Of a stretch of 64,000 nucleotides of DNA, positions 1 through 9,089 are shown piece by piece (position 1 is the stretch's first letter; each line of letters starts with the position of its first letter). The stretch lies in the NCBI GenBank assembly GCA_001953115.1, contig LSSL01002843.1, positions 59,715 through 123,714 on the forward strand, given 5' to 3'. The translations under genes and the position numbers were made by a program. Under the pieces are notes generated by a model. It saw only the letters and a list, made by a program, of their open reading frames with translations, made no database searches and was not told the DNA's origin. Origin of the DNA: Smittium mucronatum. Taxonomy: Eukaryota; Kickxellomycota; Harpellomycetes; Harpellales; Legeriomycetaceae.

Positions 1-3000
1 GAGGGTTAGAACTGCGTTTCGTATTCCAGGAATTGGTGCTGCCATTTTTAGGTGCTGGTGCGGAATCCCAAGAACTAACAGATTCTTTTCTATGGTCACT
101 ACCCCAGGAGCTAGCTTGGTTATTAGGTGTTGGCATGTTGTCGTCTCCCCAAGATTTCTTTTCCCTATTTTCAAAGCTTGGTCTGTTTTGACTATTGAAA
201 TTATTAGATGAGTCTCGTGGGCCAGAGGATTTTGTTCTGCTTCTATTCCAAGAATCGTTTTTGTTAATATTGGTAGATGAGTTATCGACCAAATGTTTTG
301 AGGTTTCATTAGAGCTGGGTCTTATTGATTCTGAGCCCCAAGAAGATGGCTTTTCTTGAGTTTCAACGTTGTTACCCCAAGAACCGGAATTAACCGGCTC
401 GGTTTGATTATTATTACGGGAACCCCAGGGCTCAGTTGTGTTATCAGAAGTGGATTCCGTCCCCCAGGTATTATCAGGTGGCTTATCGGAAGCCGAGTCT
501 GATCCCCAAGCATTATCAGATGGCTTGTTGGTAGAGGATTCTGATCCCCAAGCATTATCAGATGGTTTGCTATTAGTAGAGTCTGATCCCCAAGTATTAT
601 CAGATGGTTTGGTAGTAGAAGAGTCCGACCCCCAAGTACTATCAGATGGTTTAGTAGTAGAAGAATCTGACCCCCACGTGTTATCAGATGGTTTAGAAGT
701 AGAGGATTCTGACCCCCATGCTTGATTTGATAATTTTTTAGGAGTAGAATTTGATCCCCAAGCTTTATTTGAAGGAGTTTCGGGTATGGTTTCCGATCCC
801 CAACTATTGGAAGAATCGTTATTTGATGAAGGATTACTGTTCCACCCACCAGAGAAAGAATTATTTTCGGAAGATTCTGTAATACCGCCACCTCCACCCC
901 AATTGCTAGAAGGTGTTTGTGCAGTAGCAGAAGAATCGCCCCAAGAGGATCCAAATGAATTGTTGTTTCCAGGGGTGCTGGGAAAATTTGATGGGGTGTT
1001 GGGGAATGGGGAAGATCCGTTGCCTCTGTTATTAAATCTGGAATTAGGCCTGCCATTTCCATTGAAGTCAGCTCTCCCAGAACCTTCATTTCCTGGGGGA
1101 TTGAAGTCAAGAGGCATAGTTCTTCCATCTGGAAGTTTTATAGCAAGCTTATCCCTCTCGACGTTAATAACTTTTGCAGACGAATGAATTTCGACGCGAG
1201 CCATAGATCCTGTAGACTCTTTCACAACACCCATATACCCTTTAAAGGAGCCCCTAATAACAATAACAACTTTGCCTTTGGCTTGGTCACGGCCACGGAA
1301 GAAATTGGAAGGAGGTCTAAACTTTTTTGCGGTTACTTTTTGATTTCCGAAAGGGTTTAGGCTATCACGGGATGGTGTGGCTGAAGCTAAATTTCGCACT
1401 CTGGATGCGAACATTCCGCCATTTTCTGATAAGCTATCGGATCTGATAAATGCCACAAATCTAGATAACTGTACAATAGTTCCAGAACGGTTGCCTCCAT
1501 TGATTTCGCGAACTATGTCGCCAACTTTTAACTCATTTCTGTTTGAATCATAGACTACATTGAAATTGTTGTTATGCCTTGGTTTAGTAGTTTCATATGA
1601 TTTGATAGTGCTAACTTCGCCGTTTTGGTCAAGCACTTTGTATAATCCTTTTTCTGAAGCTAAAATAATGGCTACATTCCTTCCTCCATCTATTGAAACT
1701 AATTCATTCTCCGCAAACTCTCCAGACTCAGTAGATTTAGAGACGTCTTCAGACTGACAAATATCACGGGCAAAGACTTTAATCTCAGATAGTGATAAAT
1801 CGGATACAAGTGTTACGATTATTCCATCAACAGAAACAACAGTTCCAGTTACACCATCGTGATTCCCTCTGAGTACTTTCACGTGATCGCCTTCTCTGAA
1901 GAGCTTTTTCAATTGACGAGATCTGAAGCTCATAACAGTATTACCTCTATTTTTTTGGTTGTTGGATAGCAGCTTGTCCATACTTAAACGAACTCTAAGA
2001 ATTCCATCGTTCTCAATACCAGTTACTGTTCCGGATACTCCAACCAAATCCCCCTCTATTACTTCGACGTTATCTCCGATGACCACATCAAGAACTTCGT
2101 TTCCATTTTTATCGTTTGAATCAACAAGAGATGAGGCAGCAGCAGCAGCTACAGCGGCCTCAACCAAAGCTTCTGAATCACCACCAGAAAATGTGGTTAT
2201 TTCTTCCAAAGTTGGATTTACTTTTTCCGTTTGAAGACTAACAAGTTTGAATTCCTTTTCGAGATAACCCTTATTAAAAATTTCGCCACCCCAATGGAAT
2301 ATTTCTGAACCTCTGGGAATAACAGGTTTGTTCATATCAATGCGTTCAGCCTCTCTAGGATCAAACAATTTTTGAGGAGCACGAGCAATCTGACCCTGGG
2401 AGTTGAGTGATTTTTTTTTTTTGCCGTTTTCATTGACCTAATAATTTCAAGGGTTAATAATAATTCAATTTTAATAAATAATAAAGTAAACTAGACATGA
2501 AGGAATAATAAAATGAACCAAAGCGTTTTTTTTTTCAATAAAAATAAGAAGAGAAGAGACTTACAATCTCGTCATATTCTATTCTGGGAACAAGTTTAAG
2601 TTCGGCGGAATCGGTTGAATCGATAATAGCCAATACTTGAGCCAAATCTCCGGCATATTTACCACGTTTTACTCTGACCCAAGCACCGGGTTGGATGGTA
2701 ACATCCTTTTTTTTAACTCGGATAACATCAACCATTTGATCAATGGGGACTAGCAATAATTTCGTGTTTATTATTCCAGCAGTACGTTCTAAGGAGGCTT
2801 GAGCATCAGCATGAGAGTTTGCTTCGAGATAAACATATCCAGGAAGGCCATTTCTGCAGTAGGCAGACAGAATGGTGTTTCTCTGGCCGGCCTCGACCTT
2901 CTCAACACATCTACGCATTAATTGAAAAACCACATCTCTTTCTTTGCCCATAGCACAGCGAATCATAAATAGATGAGGATCCTGAACACCTGGAAGCAAA

Positions 3001-3584
3001 AATTGCTTTGGTATGTGTTCGGCAGTTGAAACAAAAGATTTTTTAGAGCCGTAATTCTCATAACGAGATTTCAACCTAGCAGCAATTTCTTCTACGTCTT
3101 CTTCCTCTCTGTCTCTAGGTAGATCAGAGTATCTTCTGTGAGATCGCAAAGCCAATTGCTCAGCTTCAGCCAATTCGGCTTCATCGTCAGCAATGAAATC
3201 ACCACCTAATTCACCATCTTCATCCTCGTCTTCATCGTCAGTATCGACAGCGGCCTCGACATCCAAGAACATATTTCCGGCTCGTTTTCGTTTTTTTTTC
3301 TTACTTTTTACTTTGTCGCCGTAATCCTCGTCAGAATAAGCATTATTTTCAGACTCTATAGAGCGGTCGTCGTCAGAAGACCTATAAGAAGTTTTGCTTT
3401 TACCTCTTGAACTGCTATTCGATTTCTTGTGGGAAGATCTGGCCTCCCTTTCGTTGGCATAATCTGAATCTTCATCCTGACTTTGGATTTCATCACTGTC
3501 AGAAAGGCTGCTTTGATTGTAGCTTCTTTTTAATTTTTTGAGTTCGGACTCGAAGCCTTCATCGGGACCTATGTCAGAAGACAT
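1..3584 (-). CDS. spt5: Transcription elongation factor Spt5 (two exons, 3' end cut by window edge)
   Basis: Spt5 is the universally conserved RNA polymerase II elongation factor. It binds Spt4 and closes the polymerase clamp in the nucleus. Exon 1 is 3584-2565 (340 codons, phase 0) and exon 2 is 2437-1, open to the window edge, giving at least 1152 residues. Seen in order: an acidic, Ser-rich N terminus (residues 1-165) with a basic KSKKKKRKR stretch at 94-101 and the acidic run DTDDEDEDEDGE; the NGN domain at about 201-288 (starts DPHLFMIRCAMGKE, contains GLPGYVYLEA); KOW1 at about 296-340 (GAWVRVKRGKYAGDLAQV); the FDPREAERI linker at 365-373; KOW2 near 458-490 (GDNVEVIEGDLVGVSGTV); KOW3 near 525-555 (GDHVKVLRGNHDGVTGTV); a KOW4-like segment (VGDIVREINGGNRSGTIVQL); KOW5 near 720-765 (GSFKGYMGVVKE); then a Gly/Asn/Ser-rich tail with W-G-S repeats. 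The start at 3584 is the first Met of the acidic N terminus. The domain order and length fit fungal Spt5, and the base composition is far more GC-rich than the flank. Confidence 0.96.
418..800 (-). repeat. 42-bp tandem repeats encoding the Spt5 C-terminal repeat region
   Basis: The Trp-Gly-Ser codons recur with the plus-strand GAYCCCC core at 459, 501, 543, 585, 627, 669, 711, 753 and 795, exactly 42 bp apart, plus a 39-bp unit at 420. Each unit encodes 14 residues of the type STTKPSDNTWGSDS, so about ten units lie at residues 886-1013. Less regular W-G motifs (WGGGG, GGWNS, SSWGS) flank the array. In Spt5 such C-terminal repeats are the phosphorylation target of Cdk9/Bur1-type kinases. The W-G core resembles the budding yeast hexapeptide more than the TPAWNSGSK unit of fission yeast. 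Conservation of length but not of synonymous sites suggests selection on the protein. Confidence 0.9.
2438..2564 (-). other. spt5 intron, 127 bp, GT-AG, phase 0
   Basis: On the minus strand the exon 1 codons for YDEI are followed directly by GTAAGT, and the second exon resumes after TTATTAG with the codons for VNENGKKKK. Reading through without splicing gives a stop after nine codons. Splicing restores the continuous Spt5 sequence between KOW1 and the FDPREAERI linker. The intron is AT-rich with a near-consensus donor. Confidence 0.9.
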
Positions 3585-3884
3585 AATTTATAAATCTGAA
3601 ATGAAGACAAAGCAGATCAAAGTATGATATTGAGACTTAATAGAATTCTTGCTGCAAATTCTTGAAACTCTTGAATGCTTAACAGGGCTATTAATCAAGC
3701 TAGATGCCAACCAAATCTCAGCCAATTCACATAACTGTCTAAAACTTCTCCAGATCAATATCCGTACTGTTCTACCAATATACGTGCGTGATCTGCCACA
3801 ACGCTTATTTAACTGGACCTTCAAAAAAACACAAGCTATTCCATCAAATCGATTTGTGATTTTTTTTTGAATTTGCGGTGGGCT

Positions 3885-3988
3885 ATTTGTCCAATTTGTC
3901 TAAATTAGGTTTTGTATTTGTCCAATCTGTCTTAATTAGGCTATGTATTTGTCCAATCTGTCTGAATTAGGCTACGTATTTAACCAAT
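3885..3988. repeat. 31-bp tandem repeat, about 3.3 copies
   Basis: Units begin TATTTGTCCAATCTGTC and continue with an AATTAGGCTA core. Starts of GTCCAA at 3889, 3920 and 3951 give a 31-bp period, and a fourth, diverged unit keeps only the CCAAT at 3984. Copies differ at few positions, so the duplication is fairly recent or is maintained. The repeat lies within the probable spt5 promoter. Confidence 0.85.
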
Positions 3989-4150
3989 CGATAATCCAGC
4001 TATAAAGTTTCGAATAAATAAACACGATTTTCCCAATCGGATCTCTAGTTTTCTGCAGCTCTCATTTGTTTAAATAATTGTTAATCTATACACCAAATTA
4101 TGACCAATTAAATACCAATTATTTTATTGAGCCAAGACATTGGCCAATAT
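3885..4150 (-). promoter_or_regulatory. CCAAT-box array upstream of spt5
   Basis: Eight plus-strand CCAAT pentamers lie at 3891, 3922, 3953, 3984, 4033, 4104, 4115 and 4144, about 300-560 bp upstream of the spt5 ATG. The first four are spaced by exactly 31 bp. CCAAT is the core of the HAP/NF-Y site, which works in either orientation. Assigning the array to spt5 rather than to a gene to the right is inferred from position only. Confidence 0.5.
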
Positions 4151-4238
4151 ATTTTGGGATTTTGGACTAAAACAAATTAAATATTGATTTTTATTGTATA
4201 TTTTGTTTCGTAAAATTCTATTGGTACCCAGACTGATA

Positions 4239-4508
4239 TTATAAAAAATCTCGAGAATTCCGTGATACAAAAAAAAACAATAATAAAATAATCTCAGAAT
4301 TTATGCCTGCCTGATTATTTTCTTCGCGTTTGATTACGTGGCTAATCTGCACTCCCTGCCTCCCCCTTAATTTTACAATAGCTTTTTTAGATAACTTTAG
4401 GATTTCAAAATCCTGTTCCTCATCATTAAAAATCGCATCAAGATTATTCAACAGGCCACCAATGCAATTCAGGTCTTTGAATGAAATATCATTTTTTATG
4501 TTATTGTT
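4239..4508 (-). CDS. Candidate exon of an unrecognised protein
   Basis: A GC-richer island in an AT-rich flank carries a minus-strand reading frame. Its central part (NDISFKDLNCIGGLLNN, then FNDEEQDFEILKLSKKA, then VKLRGRQGVQISHVIKREE) has a normal charged and hydrophobic mix rather than the Lys/Asn/Ile/Phe noise seen around it. Directly upstream at 4509-4510 is a convincing 3' splice site: a T-rich tract, a CTAAT branch-like motif, then TTCAG, in phase with the frame. The frame stops at 4239 and the last codons are low-complexity, so the real exon may end earlier. I do not recognise the protein. It could be a terminal exon of a short gene whose upstream exons lie to the right, a gene relic, or a transposon scrap. 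No matching upstream exon was found by eye. Confidence 0.3.
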   Translation of the reverse strand, partial: NNNIKNDISFKDLNCIGGLLNNLDAIFNDEEQDFEILKLSKKAIVKLRGRQGVQISHVIKREENNQAGINSEIILLLFFFVSRNSRDFL

Positions 4509-4559
4509 CTGAATTAGATAAAATAAAATCATTTTTTTCAAATGTTTCAAAAAGAATTA

Positions 4560-6081
4560 AAATAGAAAAAAATTCTCAATTCAAACCCAATTCTGCATAA
4601 GAAAATAAAAAAAAAGTAAAAAAAAATAAAATTCAGACCCAATTTCTCAAGAAAAGCTAACTTTGTTTATCCAATTGAGCTTTTAATGATATTAGAATTC
4701 TTTAATTTACTAATGATATTTTAATGACTGCTGATATAATTACAATAAGTTTTGTGAGTAATACAAGCCACGTTTAATCCTATTAATCAATACAAGTATA
4801 AAAATAATCTGATTACTAAAATCGATGAAAACAAATTAAATCCAACAATTTTAATTTTGAATTTAATGTGAACAACATAATTTTGCGTGGCACATATTTT
4901 TATTTTTTTGAAACGAGATATGTTCCGTAGTTTACAGATACATATTTATTACTCCATCTCATTACTTGATTCAATTTTCTTTCTGTAATTTTTTTGTGTT
5001 TTTATTATAAACACATCCTCAATAGTTTAAACAGATAGATTTGTTGTTTTTAAAATTGAAAAAGTGTTTAATTGTATAGGAATTGGTTATTATCGAGTTT
5101 TACTAAAATCAAAGGATAAATTTCAGGACCTCATAAGCTAAAAAATTGAACCCTTATTCGTCGAAAATTTATTACTAATTTGGTTTTACGGATAATGGAT
5201 GCCTATTTAAGATAAGAGTTGATATTTTTTCGGTAGCAGAGTTACGAATAACCAATTCAAAAGGCATTGTTATAATTTCACACTAACAGAAAATTTTGGC
5301 CGAAAATAATCGTTTTAGAGCTGTATAAACTGGGTGTAAAATCTAGAATAATAAAAAGAAAATTTGAAAACGAAGGATCTCAAATAAAAATAAATAATAT
5401 TTATACTACAGAAAAAAATTACATAAGAAATAATTAAAATTTTCCCAGTTATTACTGATTTCTTCGAAGAAATATGCATAAATTTTTTGAATAAAAATTA
5501 TTTTAGTAACCATATTTCTCCGGTTTCTATTCCGATGTAAAAAACTTAATTTTACAGTTTCATCGAATAATAGAATGTTATTATTATTACAGCTAATAAT
5601 ATTCATCAGTATTCCTGATTAAAACTAGCATATGAGAACCAAACTGTGACATTTTCTGAACCACATTTTTTAATTTAAAATCTATGACAATAATAATCCC
5701 CAATATAAGTAGTGATGATAAAAATTCATAACTTTGGATAATAAATATACTAAATATAATAAAAGTAGATTTGAAAAGATGGAATTGATTAGGGTGTAAG
5801 AAAATATAATTTTTGATTCTGAAGGGCAAATACTTACGCAGCCAATAAACTTGATATAATCTATTTAAGGATTAATTGTTGGTTTCATGTAGCCAAAAAT
5901 CCTAAAAAAACTACCTGATAAAAAAAAATCCAGCCAGTTTACTAAATATATACAGTAATTTACGATGAATGCTATCACTTCTTAAACATAAAATTTTCAA
6001 AAAAGATAAAATACCTCTTTTAAAAAAAATTTCGCATTTAATTTGCTACCATGATGTAGTTCAAAAATGCAGATCCATATA
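4560..6081. other. AT-rich spacer without recognisable features
   Basis: Very AT-rich sequence rich in A and T homopolymers. Small frames at 5406-5606 and 5593-5829 (minus) encode only Ile/Phe/Asn/Tyr-rich noise. I see no gene, repeat or RNA. Confidence 0.6.
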
Positions 6082-6216
6082 TTAAAATTGGTTAAACCTT
6101 TATCGTCACTAAAATATCTACCTATCAGTCTGAAATATCTAATCTACTACTCATAATTGCTTTTACATCACCAAAATTTCTTTTCAACGGCAATTTTTTT
6201 ATCACCAAACAAATCA
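6082..6216 (+). repeat. Left terminal inverted repeat of the MULE
   Basis: It matches the reverse complement of 8944-9085 over roughly 135 bp. Shared blocks include AAACCTTTATC, AAAATATCTA and an identical 19-mer, CATCACCAAAATTTCTTTT, at 6166-6184 (partner 8983-9001 on the opposite strand). The motif ATCACCAAA recurs about 34 bp further in, so the end contains a small internal sub-repeat. Confidence 0.75.
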
Positions 6217-7058
6217 TTAAGTAACCATTTGACAATATAGTTATCATATTCAAATTAAAAGCAAAAAATAAAAATAAAATAAGTTTCTTTCGAATAAATT
6301 TTGAATGATCATATTTTCAATTTAATAAAGAAAAGGGATAAGAAATATCTTGCTTTTAACGAAATATTCAGAATTACATCAACAATCATGATATATTGTC
6401 CCTATATACCACGAAAACCGATTATTAATGTAATAAATCCATTAATACAGCAAAAAAAAATTGATTGATTTCATTTCTATATTATTTTTTTAAATATTTT
6501 CAATCTATCATATATTTAGGTATTTTCTAAAAATGAGATAATTATTAGAAATTACATACTTAACAGGTTTGAAATCAAGTTCACGAGATGAAAGTAGCTT
6601 TTATAATATATATAAAGGTAGGTATACAAATCTAAAGAAAATCTATAGGTTCTAATTTTTCATTACGTCAAAAAAAATTAGCTAGCCATATTAACAGGTC
6701 GGATGCTTTTAATATTCGAATTTAGTTCTACAACTTTAGAATACTAGTAAGCTTAAGTTAAAGTGAGTTTAATTCTAATCAATTTTTTTATACGTATAAT
6801 TATTAGATTTACACATCAGAATTTCATCAGAATTTCATCAGAATCTCATCAAAATCAGTATAAAATGCGATACAAGACGAAAAACTAATTCTTGTAACAT
6901 GAAATGTATTATAGCAAAAATATAGATTTTATATATATATATATAAATCGAATAATAAATTTTATTTATTTGGGTAGGATTCATATCCGATATAATTAAA
7001 TAGCGAAAGCATTTTATTCCATAATTTAAGTTTTAAATAATAAAATAACAAGTAAAAA

Positions 7059-8230
7059 TTAGTTCTCAAATAAAAGAATACTATTTTTTTTAATTTTTAT
7101 TGGTCTCCCTATCTTTTCCTTTCGTTCTAAGTAAGTATAGATTATATCTATCTGCTTTTTATTCATGAGATATGAGTATACATGATTAAAAATACAGTTT
7201 TTGGAAAAGAGTATGCACGAGCAAATAATATCTTTATAGCATGATATATGTGCCATCGTGTATAACTGTGAGATTTTAGATAATAAAAATTTTAGTTTTT
7301 GAAAATTTTCGAAATCAAATTTTCTTAGCTTTTCGATCATAATTTCTGTTATTTCAACATTTTCATCCCAGTATGCGAAGGTTTTGTGAATAGATGATTC
7401 ATTAAACAAATTTTTTTTGAAACGGTTTACTTCAGAAAATAGATTATATGGATACTTGGGTTTAGATGAATTTGGAGTATGGCTTAAAGAAAGTTCATTA
7501 AAAATTTCCATAAATTCTATAAGTAAAGTTAATATACTTTGCCTCTCCCAAGAGATATATCTGTTTTTCAAGGCCAAATTAAATCTTTTAGCGCAATTAT
7601 TGGTTCTAGGAGAGAATGCAATATATCCTTCATACCAGCTTTTGTTATCAAAAAGTAATTTCTGTTTAAAGATTCCACTGTATGTATCAATTATGGAAAT
7701 TCACTCCATTTTTTAAATAAAAATATTACATGAGATATCAAAAATAATTTCACTAAATGAATTTATATAAATAATATGTCATACTTTATCTTTTCTCGAA
7801 TAGCATTTGGATGTTTTTTAATCATTTTGTTGATGTTTCTCCAGGTGTGGGTGCAGCAGTTTGTTTTAAATATGGAGCCATTAAATTTTTTTAAAGCTGA
7901 GGTGATTTGAGGGGCTTAATATGATATCAAGCTCGTTTTATTGAGTCCATAACCATGATTATGAAGCTCTTTTTCTATTTTATTTAAACTCCTTACTATT
8001 TTTGATTATTTCTCGTCTTGTATAATACCTAGTACCAATGGGGTGAATGAGTTTAAAGAAACTGATATTCCAATAACTACATCTGGGCAATCTAAATCCA
8101 ATGATTTTTATGTCATATCTATATGATCATTATCAAAATTATCAAAATATCTTAAAGGATTTTTTGATGGAAATAAACTTTGAAAGAGTTAGGATCAGTT
8201 TCGAGACCGAAAATATATGATTTTTCTAAT
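7059..8230 (-). pseudogene. MULE transposase remnant with C-terminal SWIM-type finger
   Basis: MULE transposases cut and paste DNA with a DDE/RNase H fold and often end in a SWIM zinc finger. The minus-strand frame is open from about 7703 to 7059. It contains WYEGYIAFSPRTNN, the family's signature just after the catalytic core, then NLALKNRY (usual form LERFN..LK), a helical stretch, the finger ICSCILFSKNCIFNHV, and a GRPIKIKKNS tail like the GRP-K-AKK tail of relatives. The third finger ligand, usually Cys in C-K-H, reads Phe (F-N-H). Further upstream (to about 8230) broken frames keep TPLVLGIIQDEK-like core sequence with stops and frameshifts. The Met at 7577 lies inside the conserved region and is not the original start. 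Inactive. Confidence 0.6.
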
Positions 8231-8943
8231 TATTCTCTTCTGAATTGATTATGCAAAAATCTAGTAACTCAATAAATTTTACTTTAGAGGTGATATTTTC
8301 TTAGCTTGTTATTCTGTATATACAAATATATATTTTTTTATAGCTAACATCAATATTTCTATTAATTAAAGTTTTTTTTATAAGAAATGATTTAATAGTT
8401 AGTTTACTGTTTATATCTTTGATTATCTTGGGTAATGGTTCAGATTTTTAAGAATTTCAACATTCTGATTTATGTTCAAAGGCGTAATATTTTCTATACT
8501 CGTCTGAATTATAGATATTCTTTACTTTCATTGTTGCTCTTCATTAATTCGAATTTTTGCTGTTTCAATAGTAGTAAATTACAGAATAATTTTTTAAATT
8601 TGACTTTCTAGATATATTCCATTTTTTATTTATTTCAAAATAGATCGCAGGGCTTATCACAGGAATGCTCCAGTTTATCGTTTTGCAGATACTTTTTTAG
8701 ATTTTATATGCATTGAAAATAAATTGATAATATAAGTTGAAACTTTAATACGAATATTATATGGATATTCGATCTGTATTTATTATATTCCAAAAGTCTT
8801 GTTTATGATTTTATAAGAATAAAATCACCCAAATAAAGGGCTTTAAATAAAATTACTATCTAGAAGTAAACATAAATAGTGATTAATGAATAAAAGCTTA
8901 ATATCAAAACAAAATTTTACAATTATTATTCGGTACAATTTTC

Positions 8944-9085
8944 GGTGATGGAAAAAAAAATTTGGTAATAAAAATGCTGTTTAAAAGAAATTTTGGTGAT
9001 GGAAAAAAAATTATGGGCGGTAAATTAGATGATTTGGTTTAATAGCTAGATATTTTAATGATGATAAAGGTTTAAGCTATTAAAA
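8944..9085 (-). repeat. Right terminal inverted repeat of the MULE
   Basis: Inverted partner of 6082-6216, with the same order of blocks when read on the minus strand. The GGTGATGG motif occurs twice (8944-8951 and 8995-9002), mirroring the ATCACC sub-repeat of the left end. Confidence 0.75.
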
Positions 9086-9089
9086 TTAA

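Larger units (their letters stand above)
6082..9085 (-). mobile_element. Decayed Mutator-like element (MULE) with terminal inverted repeats
   Basis: A transposase remnant on the minus strand (about 7059-8230) is bracketed by two segments that are inverted copies of each other (6082-6216 and 8944-9085). The bracketed length, about 3 kb, suits an autonomous MULE. Long diverged inverted ends around a SWIM-finger transposase are the hallmark of the superfamily. The exact outer borders and the expected 8-11 bp target duplication could not be fixed by eye because the outermost bases have diverged. Confidence 0.65.

Noticed and set aside
322..1187. Long frames on both strands overlapping spt5 exon 2 (minus 322-1128, plus 438-725 and 786-1187)
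   Set aside because: They are out-of-frame shadows kept open by the 42-bp coding repeat; their sequences are monotonous (for example LLLLNHLI repeats).
1560..2234. Plus-strand frames at 1560-1757 and 1959-2234
   Set aside because: Antisense to the KOW region of spt5, which is well supported on the minus strand.
3588..3870. Frames on both strands just upstream of the spt5 ATG
   Set aside because: They lie in the probable 5' leader and promoter, are not in frame with spt5 and show no domain.
7417..7716. Plus-strand 99-codon frame
   Set aside because: Antisense shadow of the MULE transposase remnant.
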